This document shows, piece by piece, positions 26,428-35,576 of a DNA stretch of 64,000 nucleotides (within the stretch, counting starts at the first letter, position 1; every line of letters starts with the position of its first letter). Source of the stretch: Cyanobacteria bacterium FACHB-502. Lineage in GTDB: Bacteria; Cyanobacteriota; Cyanobacteriia; Elainellales; Elainellaceae. The DNA lies in the NCBI GenBank assembly GCA_014695325.1, contig JACJNZ010000058.1, forward strand, positions 62,001 through 126,000, in the 5' to 3' direction. The position numbers were made by a program, and so were the translations under genes. The notes beneath the pieces are model-generated. The model saw only the letters and a program-made list of their open reading frames with translations. It was not told the origin of the DNA and did no database searches.

Positions 26428-27174
26428 ATGACAGCTTCTAAAGCATTTAATCCGGCTCAGGCAAACGCTGCATCCGATCCGATTTTGCGTCGGGGCGATC
26501 GAGGAGCGGCAGTCATCGAGCTGCAAAAACTGCTGAACACGAAAGGAGCAACGCTGGCAGTAGACGGAGATTTTGGTTCGGCAACTGATGCGGCAGTTCG
26601 TAAGTTTCAGCGCGACAATCAGCTGGTAGCAGACGGAATTGTGGGTCCAAAAACCTGGGTAGCTTTGCGATCGGTTCCGGTGCAGCCGCTTCGCCTGGTG
26701 GATGTTGTAACCTACTACGACCCGGCAAAGCATCCGCATCAAAGAGAAGCCTTGTTCTGGCTGCAAACGCAGATTCCGCTGCAAACCCTAGCAGAATTTG
26801 CTCGTCGCTGGCGTAATGCTCCGCCCATTAGCGATCCGACCCTTCAGCAAGGCAGCAGTGGCGCGGCCGTCGTCGAACTGCAAAAGCTGCTGAATAAGTT
26901 TAATTCTGGTCTGACCGTAGATGGTACATTTGGTCCGGCAACTCGTGCGGCAGTTGTGGCATTTCAAGCAAAGAATGAGCTTGAGGCAGACGGCATTGTC
27001 GGTGCTAAAACCTGGATGGTGCTGCGGTTTATCCCGATCATGCTTGTTGATCTGAAAGCGAATTACAACCCGCAACAAAATCCTCATCAGCCTCAGGCAT
27101 TGAACTGGCTGCAAACCCAGCTCTCCGCCGCAACGCTGAGTGAATTTACTCGCCAGTGGCGCAATCAAGCCTAG
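26428..27174 (+). CDS. Duplicated PG_binding_1 protein
   Basis: A 248-residue protein made of two ~115-residue units. Each has a PG_binding_1 domain (LRRGDRGAAVIELQKLLN, VDGDFGSATDAAVRKFQ, DGIVGPKTWVALR; second copy LQQGSSGAAVVELQKLLN, VDGTFGPATRAAVVAFQ). This is followed by a ~40-residue module (YYDPAKHPHQREALFWLQTQ, LAEFARRWRN; second copy NYNPQQNPHQPQALNWLQTQ, LSEFTRQWRN). The peptidoglycan-binding assignment is clear. I do not recognise the second module. No signal peptide is visible, which is odd for a wall-binding protein. Confidence 0.88.
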   Translation: MTASKAFNPAQANAASDPILRRGDRGAAVIELQKLLNTKGATLAVDGDFGSATDAAVRKFQRDNQLVADGIVGPKTWVALRSVPVQPLRLVDVVTYYDPAKHPHQREALFWLQTQIPLQTLAEFARRWRNAPPISDPTLQQGSSGAAVVELQKLLNKFNSGLTVDGTFGPATRAAVVAFQAKNELEADGIVGAKTWMVLRFIPIMLVDLKANYNPQQNPHQPQALNWLQTQLSAATLSEFTRQWRNQA

Positions 27175-27235
27175 ATTTAAACATGAATTGAATGGCTCGA
27201 TCGATGCCTTAATAAGACAACTGAATGATAAGAAC

Positions 27236-27270
27236 TGTCCTCTTGCTTATAAAGTGAGGGGACATTTTTT
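27236..27270 (+). terminator. Terminator of the peptidoglycan-binding gene
   Basis: TGTCCTC (27236-27242) pairs with GAGG-GGACA (27256-27264), followed by six T (27265-27270). A MITE begins within two bases of the T-run. Confidence 0.7.
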
Positions 27271-27271
27271 G

Positions 27272-27416
27272 GGCGTTGCTGAATCGGGATATGAAGGGTG
27301 CAAATTCAGCTTCTGTATCGCCCCCTAAATCCCCCAATGCTGAGGGACTTTGAATCCTGGTTCCCCCCAACTTTAGGTGGCTAGGGGGGCGTATCATACT
27401 CAAATTCAGCAACGCC
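27272..27416. mobile_element. MITE-like element, 145 bp
   Basis: Left end GGCGTTGCTGAAT-CGGGA-TATGA and right end TCATA-CTCAA-ATTCAGCAACGCC are inverted repeats (13 plus 5 matching positions around a 5-bp mismatch block). The interior holds GCCCCCTAAATCCCCCA and CTAGGGGGGC and can itself fold. Both flanks are T-rich, consistent with insertion into the T-run of the preceding terminator. It has no coding capacity. Confidence 0.85.
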
Positions 27417-27510
27417 TTTTTTTCTGGGTAATTCAGCTTGGAAGCGACGACCATTCCTGCCTGCATTTCTATTCAACCTGTTCAGGGCAGGCTTCAAATT
27501 CAGAACGTAT

Positions 27511-28563
27511 CTAAGGTTCTGCTTCTGGTGCAAGTGGCTCGTCTGAAACGCGCATGGCTTCGATCGTGCTTTTGATGGTGGCGGCGATCGGCATTGCTAG
27601 CACCACGCCCACAAATCCGGCGACTCGTCCACCAATGAGCAGGGAAATAATAATCCAAATAGGATTGAGTCCGGTGAAATCACCTCGTAGCCGGGGCGCG
27701 ACAATGTTGTCGATAATTTGCTGATAAATGACGCTGGCGGCGAGCACCTGAACCGCAGGCACAAAGCCCTGAAGTCCCCAGATCAGAAGACAAACCAGGC
27801 TAATGCCGATCGTTGGACCAATCAGCGGAATGACTTCAAATAAGCCTACAATCAGCGTGAACAGCAGGCTGAACTTGATCTGCAAAAACAGCAGGGTTGG
27901 AATCAGACAAGCCACCATAATCAGTGCCAGCAAGACCTGACTCAGGAAAAACTGGTGAAACTGTTGCTGAAGCGAGTGGCTAAGCGCATCGCCAAATTTC
28001 TCAGGCAGCAGCCGGATCAAGCCTTTCCAGAACCGATCGCCGTACAGCAGCATATAAAACGCCAGCACAATCCAAAATACCGACGCAAACAATTGTCCCA
28101 GCGTGTTGAGGGCAAGTTCGGGCAAGCGGGCTAGAATTCCTTGAATCTGGGTGGCAAGCTGATTGGTAATTTGAGCGAGATCTAGCGGCAAATTGTTGCG
28201 ATTGATCAGCGATTCCAGCCAGGTGATGTTTTGATTGCTTGCCCGTAACAAGTCGGGCAGTCCTTGCAGGAGTTGATTGGTCTGATCGATCAAAATGGGA
28301 ATCAGCGTCGATGCCAGCACAATCAGCAGCACTATAAACAGCATCAGCACTAGAAAAACTGCCTGGGTTCGGCTGGAGCCAAGTTTCTGAAAGCCCTGCA
28401 CCAGATAATTGAGAATCAGTGCTAGCACTGCACTCAGAACAACCAGAGTGATCAAGCCCTCAAAATACTGAAAAACCTGCGCCAAAACCCACAGATTCAG
28501 CACGATCACAGGACCGCTCAATCCGTAGAGCAAATAGCGGCGCAGCAGTTCAGAAGTTCGCAT
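27511..28563 (-). CDS. AI-2E family transporter (PerM-like permease)
   Basis: A 350-residue polytopic membrane protein with about eight hydrophobic helices and the conserved C-terminal block LIVGLFEVIPLIGPTIGISL, IIDNIVAPRLRGDFTGLNPI, LIGGRVAGFVGVVLAMPIAA. The family was named for AI-2 export but members have varied roles, so the substrate is unknown. It starts 24 bp after the aroB stop on the same strand and is probably co-transcribed with it. Confidence 0.9.
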   Translation of the reverse strand: MRTSELLRRYLLYGLSGPVIVLNLWVLAQVFQYFEGLITLVVLSAVLALILNYLVQGFQKLGSSRTQAVFLVLMLFIVLLIVLASTLIPILIDQTNQLLQGLPDLLRASNQNITWLESLINRNNLPLDLAQITNQLATQIQGILARLPELALNTLGQLFASVFWIVLAFYMLLYGDRFWKGLIRLLPEKFGDALSHSLQQQFHQFFLSQVLLALIMVACLIPTLLFLQIKFSLLFTLIVGLFEVIPLIGPTIGISLVCLLIWGLQGFVPAVQVLAASVIYQQIIDNIVAPRLRGDFTGLNPIWIIISLLIGGRVAGFVGVVLAMPIAATIKSTIEAMRVSDEPLAPEAEP

Positions 28564-28587
28564 CGATCGCTACGAGGTTTCCAGGCT

Positions 28588-29685
28588 TCAAGACTGCATC
28601 ACTTCAAGTACCTGCCGAATCACCTCAGCCGTGGGCTGATCGGTCACTGTCACCGAGCCGATCGCCGTCGGTAGCACAAATCGAACGCGCCCATCTTTGA
28701 CTTTTTTGTCGCTTTGCAGAGCAGTGACGATCGCTTCCAGATCCATTCCGGCAGGCAATCGGGTGGGCAGTCCTGTTTTCTGAATCAGCGCATTCTGGCG
28801 ATCGGCGGACTCCTGATCCCACATTCCCAGGGCAACGGCAATTTGTCCGGCAGCCACCATGCCGATCGCGACTGCTTCGCCGTGATTCACCACTTTGTAG
28901 CCCGTTAGACTTTCGACCGCATGACCGATCGTGTGTCCGTAGTTGAGAATGGCACGCAGTCCGGCTTCTTTTTCGTCTTTGCTAACAACGTGTGCCTTTG
29001 CCTCACAGGATGCCGAGAGAATTTGGTGCAGCAGTTCCTCGCTGACATAACGCTGCTGATCCAGTCGCTCGGCGGCTTCAAGCTGCTCAAATAGCCCCGC
29101 GTCCCAGATGACGCCATATTTGATAACTTCTGCCATGCCTGCCCGAAATTCCCTTGGCGGCAGGGTTTGCAGTACTTGCGGATCGATCATCACCAAGCGC
29201 GGCTGATAAAATGCGCCAATCAGATTCTTGCCCTGCGGATGGTTCACGCCCGTTTTGCCGCCGATCGAGGCATCTACCATTGCCAGCAAAGACGTGGGAA
29301 CCTGAACAAAGTGAATTCCCCGCATCCAGGTCGCTGCCGCAAAGCCTGCCATATCGCCAATCACCCCGCCACCTAGGGCGACAATTGTAGACGATCGCTC
29401 CAGTCGATTTTCCAGGGCAACGTCATAAATTTTCTGAATCGATGCCAGCGTTTTGTAGCGTTCGCCCGCAGGCAGCATCACCGTCGCTACATCAAACCCG
29501 GAAGCGGTGAGGGAGCCGATCGCCTGCTGCCCATACTGCTTAAAAATCATGGGATTCGATACCAGCAGCACTTTCTGCCCCAGCTTGAGCGGCTGCATCC
29601 AGTGTCCTAGCTGTTCCAGTCCGCCCGACGCGATCGCGACTTCGTAAGACTGCTGCGGTAACTCCACTCGAACGATCGACTTCAT
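28588..29685 (-). CDS. aroB: 3-dehydroquinate synthase
   Basis: The second shikimate-pathway enzyme, NAD- and metal-dependent. Signatures are [54 protein letters not shown] and the metal-binding [14 protein letters not shown]. The ATG at 29685 ([16 protein letters not shown]) has GGAAG at -11; a TTG five codons upstream is less likely. 365 residues, normal length. Divergent from petL. Confidence 0.96.
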   Translation of the reverse strand: MKSIVRVELPQQSYEVAIASGGLEQLGHWMQPLKLGQKVLLVSNPMIFKQYGQQAIGSLTASGFDVATVMLPAGERYKTLASIQKIYDVALENRLERSSTIVALGGGVIGDMAGFAAATWMRGIHFVQVPTSLLAMVDASIGGKTGVNHPQGKNLIGAFYQPRLVMIDPQVLQTLPPREFRAGMAEVIKYGVIWDAGLFEQLEAAERLDQQRYVSEELLHQILSASCEAKAHVVSKDEKEAGLRAILNYGHTIGHAVESLTGYKVVNHGEAVAIGMVAAGQIAVALGMWDQESADRQNALIQKTGLPTRLPAGMDLEAIVTALQSDKKVKDGRVRFVLPTAIGSVTVTDQPTAEVIRQVLEVMQS

Positions 29686-29824
29686 GACTTGCTTCCACAA
29701 ATGCCTGTGGGCTGATCTTACTCCACATTGATAGGGACTGTTGGGCAGTTCGGCGAAAGGAGGGGGACGAAAAATGCTTGAATAGGGATGTGATGTTTAC
29801 TGCTTTAAAGACGGAGAAAGGTCA

Positions 29825-29917
29825 ATGGGAGCAATTGCATATCTGCTGATTGTGGGTGGTACTACGGGATTTGCACTGGCACTGTATTTTGGACTTCGTG
29901 CTGTAAAGCTGATCTAA
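29825..29917 (+). CDS. petL: Cytochrome b6f complex subunit PetL
   Basis: A 30-residue frame: MGAIAYLLIVGGTTG then FALALYFGLRAVKLI, ending TAA at 29915-29917. It has a single transmembrane helix with the C-terminal FGLRxxKxI tail and an N-terminal IAY, as in cyanobacterial PetL (about 31 residues). PetL is a peripheral one-helix subunit of the b6f complex in the thylakoid. It has its own short transcription unit upstream of a degenerate repeat. Confidence 0.82.
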   Translation: MGAIAYLLIVGGTTGFALALYFGLRAVKLI

Positions 29918-29958
29918 GCGATCGTTGTCATCGTTTGAGCAGTAGCAGCGATCTGGCA

Positions 29959-29996
29959 TCGCCCCCCTAAATCCCCCATTCATGGGGGACTTTGAG
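29959..29996. repeat. Fragment resembling the MITE interior
   Basis: TCGCCCCCCTAAATCCCCCA, then TTCATGGGGGACTTTGAG, closely resembles the interior of the 27272-27416 element (GCCCCCTAAATCCCCCA..GAGGGACTTTGAA). CCCCCATTCATGGGGG forms a hairpin. The terminal GGCGTTGCTGAAT ends are not present. Confidence 0.7.
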
Positions 29997-30066
29997 TTTT
30001 AAAAGGCGGATTCTATTTCACCAATGGTATTGTCAGGTGTTGCTTGAGCGGCAATTCCAAGTCGGC

Positions 30067-30486
30067 TCACGTTGAAGCTGCATTTTCAGTTCCATTTTCA
30101 ATCTGTGTTAGTTCTGGTGTTAGTTCCTGGGTTAATTCGATGACGTTTCCATCTGGGTCTTGTGTGAAGGCAGCCGATCGCCCGGAAGCACTCATTTGCA
30201 GCGCGTATCCGTGTTGTTGAAGCTGTGCTTTTGCGGCTTCGAGATCTGCGACGGCTAGAGCCAGATGCGAATTCCGCCCCCATTTTTCTGTGTTGGGAAT
30301 CGTTTGGCTCAGCTCCTCATGCACAATGAGATGAATCTGCACGTCGCCAATTTGATACCAGCGTCCTGGAAATTTAAGCGATCGATCGACCTGAGGCAGT
30401 CCCAAAACGGTGCCGTAGAAGAAATCGGCTTTCTCCAGGTCAGAGACAAGAATTGCGGTGTGAAGGTAGCGGCTAATTTGAATCAT
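30067..30486 (-). CDS. VOC family (glyoxalase/dioxygenase-fold) protein
   Basis: A 139-residue protein of two beta-alpha-beta-beta-beta modules: YLHTAILVSDLEKADFFYGT, VLGLPQVDRSLKFPGRWYQI and NSHLALAVADLEAAKAQLQQ, AAFTQDPDGNVIELTQE. Likely metal ligands are the His in LHTAI, the His in NSHLAL and the Glu in NVIEL. The C-terminus (TQELTPELTQIENG) is low complexity. Substrate is unknown. Confidence 0.88.
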   Translation of the reverse strand: MIQISRYLHTAILVSDLEKADFFYGTVLGLPQVDRSLKFPGRWYQIGDVQIHLIVHEELSQTIPNTEKWGRNSHLALAVADLEAAKAQLQQHGYALQMSASGRSAAFTQDPDGNVIELTQELTPELTQIENGTENAAST

Positions 30487-30723
30487 TGCTTTGCTGAAAG
30501 AACTCGGTTGAACTGGCAGATGTGGCGAGCCTCTGCACGTTTATCTTGAAATTCTCTTCTGCCTTCCATTCTAAAGAACAGGGCAAAGCCTGGATCGCTT
30601 TCTGGATCGTTCTAGAGAAGTCCTCTGGCTCTAAAGAACTTGTTAGGATAAAGTCTGAAATCGATCGCGCTACCCTTGCCTGCGAGAGTTCCTGTCAACT
30701 TACTCCTTTTCCTGACGCTGTTC

Positions 30724-31554
30724 ATGAATATTTTCACCGATCTCCTGTCCAAGTCTCCCGCGTTGTCCGTTCGTCCTCAAAAGCAGCGACGCACGGTGGA
30801 AATCAAAACGCCTCAAGAAATTGAAATTATGCGGCAGGCGGGGGCGATCGTTGCCACAGTTCTCAAAGAAATCTCTGAGCTGGTCGAGCCGGGCATGACA
30901 ACGGCGGATCTGGATGCCCATGCGGAAAAGCGAATTCGCGAAATGGGCGCAACGCCAAGCTTTAAGGGCTATTACGGGTTTCCAGCTTCGATCTGTGCCT
31001 CGATTAACGATGAAGTGGTTCACGGCATTCCCAATCCCAAGAAGGTGATCCGGCGCGGGGATGTGCTGAAGGTCGATACCGGGGCATTTTTTAACGGATT
31101 TCACGGGGACTCCTGCATCACGATCGCCGTTGGCAAAGTCACGCCTGCTGCCCAAAAGCTAATTCAGGCGGCGGAAGCAACGCTTTACAAAGGCATTGAG
31201 CAAGTGAAAGCCGGAAAGTGTCTCTTAGATATTGCCGGAGCGGTGCAAGACCACGCCGAGGCAAACGGCTTCAAAATCGTAGAGGACTATACGGGGCACG
31301 GTGTTGGGCGCAATCTACACGAAGAACCTTCGGTGTTCAACTTCCGCACCCACGAAATGCCCAATGTCCGCCTTAAACCCGGTATGACGCTGGCGATCGA
31401 ACCAATCATTAATGCAGGCTCCAAGCACACCCGCACCCTTTCCGATCGCTGGACGGTGGTCACGGTTGATCGCAGCCTCTCTGCCCAGTTTGAACATACG
31501 GTGCTGGTCACGGAAGAAGGCTACGAGATTTTAACCGATCGATCGAAGGTGTGA
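30724..31554 (+). CDS. map: Methionine aminopeptidase, type I
   Basis: Removes N-terminal Met from nascent proteins using two metal ions. The ligand set is visible: D in [16 protein letters not shown] (two Asp), H in [18 protein letters not shown] in LAIEPIIN and E in [26 protein letters not shown] provides the substrate His. The ATG at 30724 ([15 protein letters not shown]) gives 276 residues; a TTG 16 codons upstream is less plausible. A perfect 12-bp bidirectional terminator separates it from argH. Confidence 0.95.
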   Translation: MNIFTDLLSKSPALSVRPQKQRRTVEIKTPQEIEIMRQAGAIVATVLKEISELVEPGMTTADLDAHAEKRIREMGATPSFKGYYGFPASICASINDEVVHGIPNPKKVIRRGDVLKVDTGAFFNGFHGDSCITIAVGKVTPAAQKLIQAAEATLYKGIEQVKAGKCLLDIAGAVQDHAEANGFKIVEDYTGHGVGRNLHEEPSVFNFRTHEMPNVRLKPGMTLAIEPIINAGSKHTRTLSDRWTVVTVDRSLSAQFEHTVLVTEEGYEILTDRSKV

Positions 31555-31597
31555 TTGAAGGCGTGATTGCTCGGGGCTTGGATTGAGCGTCGGGTCG

Positions 31598-31637
31598 GGG
31601 GCAGTTTGAGAGCCATTTTGATGATTCAAACTGCCCC
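31598..31637. terminator. Bidirectional terminator between map and argH
   Basis: GGGGCAGTTTGA (31598-31609) and TCAAACTGCCCC (31626-31637) form a perfect 12-bp stem, followed by TTT. It lies between convergent genes. Confidence 0.85.
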
Positions 31638-31664
31638 TTTGGAAGGGTTTATTCCTGGTTTGTC

Positions 31665-33068
31665 TTAACTTGCCTGCCCAACTCGCGCTTTTGCGGCTGC
31701 AAGTGCCTGTCTCACCTGCTCAAACCCCGTTCCGCCGTAGCTATTGCGCGCTGCAACCACCTGACGCGGGGCGATCGCCTCATAAATGTCCGACTCAAAC
31801 TTGGGGTGAATGCTCTGCCATTCTTCGAGCGTTAGATCCTTAAGCAGTTTGCCTGCGCTGAGCGAGGTTTTGACGACTTTGCCCACAAGATTGTAGGCTT
31901 CGCGGAAGGGAACGCCCTTGGCTGCCAGGTAGTCGGCGACATCGGTGGCGTTGGAGAAGTCTTCATCCACAGCGCCATTGAGGCGATCGACCCGAAACAC
32001 TAAGCCTTCCTGCATCAGAATGGTCATTGCTTCCAGGCAAGCCTGCACCGTTTTGACCCCATCAAAGAGGGCTTCTTTGTCTTCCTGTAGGTCTTTGTTG
32101 TAGGCGAGGGGCAGTCCTTTCATCAGCACGAGCATGGCTTGCAGATGCCCAAACACGCGCCCGGTTTTGCCCCGTACCAGCTCCGGCACATCGGGGTTTT
32201 TCTTTTGCGGCATAATGCTGGAGCCTGTGGCGCAGCTATCGGTGAGGGTGACAAAGCGAAACTCCTCTGATGCCCAAAGAATCACTTCCTCCGACAGGCG
32301 GGACAGGTGAACCATGATCAGACTCGCTGCCGCCAGAAACTCGATCGCAAAATCTCGATCGCTCACCCCGTCCAGGCTGTTGGCATACACGCGACCAAAG
32401 CCGAGCTGTTCTGCTGAGTAGTGGCGATCGATCGCAAAGGTCGTTCCCGCCAGTGCTCCGCAGCCCAGAGGCGAGATATCCACTCGCTTGTAGACATCGC
32501 CAAGCCGTTCCCAGTCGCGATCAGTCATTTCCACATACGCCAACAGGTGATGCGCCAAACTGAGGGGCTGCGCCCGTTGCAGATGGGTATAGCCAGGGAT
32601 CAGGGTTTCGATATGCTGGTCTGCCAGGGTGAGCAGCACGGTTTGAAACTGGCGAATTTGCTGCCGGATGATCTGGATCTGGTCGCGCAAATACAGCCGG
32701 GTGTCGGTTCCGACCTGATCGTTCCGCGATCGAGCCGTGTGCAGCTTTTTGCCCACATCGCCCACCAGTTCGGTCAGCCGTCGCTCGACTGCGAAGTGAA
32801 CGTCCTCAGCATCCACTCCCGGCTTAAAAAAACCCTGCCGATGCTCCTGCCGGATTTGCTCTAGCCCTGTGACCAGGGTTTCTCCTTCCTCGGGGGAAAT
32901 AATGCCTGTTTTTGCCAGCATTCTAGCGTGTGCTTGTGACCCGGTGAGGTCGTACTCGATTAGCTCAAGATCAAAGCTGATACTGGCATTAAAGCGGGCA
33001 ATTGCCGGATGGAGAGCCGCCTCAAACCGCTGGCTCCAGGTTGCAGGTGGAGAAGATAGATTACTCAA
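31665..33068 (-). CDS. argH: Argininosuccinate lyase
   Basis: The final arginine-biosynthesis enzyme, splitting argininosuccinate into arginine and fumarate. Signatures: [40 protein letters not shown] and the fumarase-superfamily loop [20 protein letters not shown]. There is no ATG in the region. The frame opens with TTG at 33083, directly after a TGA. A second TTG at 33068 has GGAG 9 bp upstream (33078-33081) and matches the usual short N-terminus before TWSQRFE, so I use it, with low certainty on the exact start. Confidence 0.95.
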   Translation of the reverse strand: MSNLSSPPATWSQRFEAALHPAIARFNASISFDLELIEYDLTGSQAHARMLAKTGIISPEEGETLVTGLEQIRQEHRQGFFKPGVDAEDVHFAVERRLTELVGDVGKKLHTARSRNDQVGTDTRLYLRDQIQIIRQQIRQFQTVLLTLADQHIETLIPGYTHLQRAQPLSLAHHLLAYVEMTDRDWERLGDVYKRVDISPLGCGALAGTTFAIDRHYSAEQLGFGRVYANSLDGVSDRDFAIEFLAAASLIMVHLSRLSEEVILWASEEFRFVTLTDSCATGSSIMPQKKNPDVPELVRGKTGRVFGHLQAMLVLMKGLPLAYNKDLQEDKEALFDGVKTVQACLEAMTILMQEGLVFRVDRLNGAVDEDFSNATDVADYLAAKGVPFREAYNLVGKVVKTSLSAGKLLKDLTLEEWQSIHPKFESDIYEAIAPRQVVAARNSYGGTGFEQVRQALAAAKARVGQAS

Positions 33069-33240
33069 AGCGCGAATCTCCAATCAAGAGCGGGTCAATC
33101 ATCGCATTCAGGGTGCGTTCAAATCGCGTTCATTGCGAAATCCTAGCGATTGTACCGCGATCGGTTTTGCGAGAACTGTTCGCTGGGAAACGAGCAGATT
33201 AGAACCTTGTATTGCGCCTAACTGCGAAAAACAATTTCTT

Positions 33241-33304
33241 AATGCTGCCCAACTGTAGTTTTGCCCAACCAGAATGCTGCCCAATCGTAGTTTTGCTCAA
33301 CCTG
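33241..33304. repeat. 32-bp tandem duplication
   Basis: AATGCTGCCCAAC-TGTAGTTTTGCCCAACCAG type unit at 33241-33272 and again at 33273-33304 with a few mismatches. It is non-coding, between argH and a small minus-strand gene. Confidence 0.88.
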
Positions 33305-33324
33305 ATGCTGACGAAGTGGGACTT

Positions 33325-33609
33325 TTAGCCGTAGGTGGTGAGTCCCCGGACGATATAGCCAATCACAAACCCGGCGAGCATTGCCCAGGCTTGACCCGAT
33401 TTGACAAAGTTATTCAAAGTGGTACGCGTTCCCTTAAACACATCGGTTTCAAACTGCTCCGCCAGGAGTGTCTGCATGGCATCGAAGGGATGGTGGAAAT
33501 CGATCGAAACCTGTCCGAGCAGGTGATGGCTAGCATCGCTCCACGAAGCATCAGGCAACCAGAGCAGGAGTGGGTCGATCAAATGATCAATCATGTGAAT
33601 AACGGACAT
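33325..33609 (-). CDS. Hypothetical protein with C-terminal membrane segment, 94 residues
   Basis: I do not recognise a family name. The ATG at 33609 opens MSVIHMIDHLIDPLLLWLPD. The middle is amphipathic and the end has a hydrophobic stretch, AWAMLAGFVIGYIVRGLT, likely one transmembrane helix. The composition is protein-like with no frame breaks. No clear Shine-Dalgarno. Confidence 0.65.
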   Translation of the reverse strand: MSVIHMIDHLIDPLLLWLPDASWSDASHHLLGQVSIDFHHPFDAMQTLLAEQFETDVFKGTRTTLNNFVKSGQAWAMLAGFVIGYIVRGLTTYG

Positions 33610-34436
33610 AAGCAGAGATAATCGGGGAATAGAAGGAAATGAAACGAACCTAGTTTGCCACAGTTCTGGAATTGCGGCACAGGAATTTGGGAAAGCGTTG
33701 CAGAAGGGGCTGCCTTAACCAGGTCTGTTCCTGATTCTTCCTCATTTCTGCGGATTTCTGCGGAACGGTTCGTGCGATTGAAGGAGTTCGGGTCGATGAG
33801 TTTCAAAATGGCAACTCTCAATGGGCGATTTGGGATGGCACTTTAGATAGCCTGGATGATGAGATAGTCTGGATGATGCCGCGAGGTTCTGTTTGCAGCG
33901 GTGCGATCGCCTGAGCCCTCAGAGTGAGTCCTGCCGCAATCGATTGGTTAGGGCAATCTTTCTGATGAAATAGGCATCTTTTTTAAGCAGTTGAGTAGAC
34001 GGTTGAGGACAGCCAACCCTCGATCGCTTGAATCTGCACTTCGTAATTTGTGCCTTACGGAATTGAAACTCCCTATGGTTTCTTTTACACGGTTTTCCTT
34101 TATATAGGCTTTATTAAGGAAGGATGAGGTAACGATTCTAGGGAGAAAAAACGTGGAAGCAATCCGTAAAAATCGTTAGAAACGATACATTTAGAACGAA
34201 AAAAATTTCACTTTTTCCACTTAGTCAAACGAAATTTATAAAGATACTTCTATTCGCTTTCACCTGCTATAGTAAGTGCTCGTTGCTGCCGGATATTTTG
34301 AATTCAACTCCGCAACCTATGTAAATTCCGAATAAAAAGATCCGTACTGTGCTGAAGTTACGGATTGTTCTCGTATAAACAAGTAGACCGAGCCGATCGA
34401 CTGATTCGTTGTTTCTACACGAGTTCACTGAAAATC
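33610..34436. other. Long intergenic region upstream of the cellulose locus
   Basis: 827 bases with no supported gene. The last 400 bp are strongly A+T-rich. TTTCCTT (34096 region) and AAGGAA form a loose inverted repeat around TATATAGGC, and CTGGATGATG is tandemly repeated near 33850-33875. Such a long leader may hold the promoter and regulatory sites of the bcs-type operon, but I can name no site. Confidence 0.5.
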
Positions 34437-35105
34437 ATGGCTACTTCACGCTCCTTGCTCCTTTCCGTATGTCTATCGGGCTTCGTTTTTTCGGCTGCAA
34501 CGCTGCCCCTGCTCTTCCTGGGTTCTCGTCCGATTACCGTTGAAGTTGAGGAAAAACCGCTGCTGACGGGTCGAATTCAAGACCTGGCATCCCCTTATCT
34601 GGGGCTTGTGGCTGGGCTGAGTGCCGGAGTTGGGCTGCTTGCTCTGTCGCTCACTGAATGGCGAAACACGGCTCGAACGCTGAATCAAACCCGCGATCGG
34701 GTATCTGCGCTAGAACAGCAGCTTCGACAGCAGGAACACCAGGTTGAAAGTCTCAAGTTTTCTGAGTCCAGGCTTCAAAGTCAAGGACTCAGCTTTTTTT
34801 TAGATCCGGGTGATGCTGTTTTGCCGGGGGCAGCCTCCCTTCATTCTGCATCTACCTTTGCACCGGTTCATGCAAATCCGGCGCACTATGCTGCCTCGCA
34901 TAACTCGAACTCACACAGCTCCAATTCACACAGCTCGATCGCCCATCAGTCCGGTTTCCACCATCAGGCATCTGCTCAGATCGAGGAATTAAAGACTGCT
35001 TTAAAGCAGTTAACGAATCAGGTTGAACAGCTCCAAAACCCTGAATCCAGAGATTCGATCGCTCACTCGATCAATCCTTCGGTCAATGCTTCGGCTCGTG
35101 CTTGA
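34437..35105 (+). CDS. Membrane-anchored coiled-coil protein of the cellulose locus
   Basis: A 222-residue protein starting at ATG 34437. Two transmembrane helices (LLLSVCLSGFVFSAATLPLL and PYLGLVAGLSAGVGLLALSL) are joined by a short loop. A coiled coil follows (TRDRVSALEQQLRQQEHQVE), then a His/Ser/Asn-rich linker with repeated NSHSS and a second coiled coil (QIEELKTALKQLTNQVEQLQ). No known domain. Its position 5' of TPR, GH8, BcsB and BcsA genes on the same strand suggests a structural role in that complex, which is inference. Confidence 0.75.
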   Translation: MATSRSLLLSVCLSGFVFSAATLPLLFLGSRPITVEVEEKPLLTGRIQDLASPYLGLVAGLSAGVGLLALSLTEWRNTARTLNQTRDRVSALEQQLRQQEHQVESLKFSESRLQSQGLSFFLDPGDAVLPGAASLHSASTFAPVHANPAHYAASHNSNSHSSNSHSSIAHQSGFHHQASAQIEELKTALKQLTNQVEQLQNPESRDSIAHSINPSVNASARA

Positions 35106-35576
35106 GTCAGGAAAAATAATTACTTGTGTTCGTTGAGTTAGGTTTGCGATCGTCAATTTTTGCTGCTTACTTCTGTTGATTTTACTGATAGTCTTCGGTC
35201 TACACTCCATTCTGTTCGCAATTGCCATTTAATTCGATTTATTGGATTGGTTTTTGTTTTGCTTCATGTGATTTCACGGTTTCATTCTTCGACTGTTTTG
35301 TGGCGAATGTCTAAATCATGTGCTTGAGTTAAGACAACAATAAGTGGAGGCGATCGTCTTGGTCATTGGTCGCTGGTCATTGGTTATTCGTGACTGATAA
35401 CTGATAATTGATCTGTTGTTGCTCAATAACGATTTCATTCTTTTGGGTTTAATTGGGTTCCCTGCTGGGTGTGCTGCAAAACTTCAGTGATTCAGAATTA
35501 ATAGATTTCGCACTGATTCGTTGCGTCCATTCAGGAATTGTGTCTTTGGAAATTTATTCCAACTGGAATTAGCCGT
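35106..35576. other. Intergenic region with short direct repeats
   Basis: No gene supported. TGGTCATTGGT is repeated at about 35359-35387, followed by the TGACTGATAACTGATAATTGAT type of simple sequence common in cyanobacterial spacers. Confidence 0.5.
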
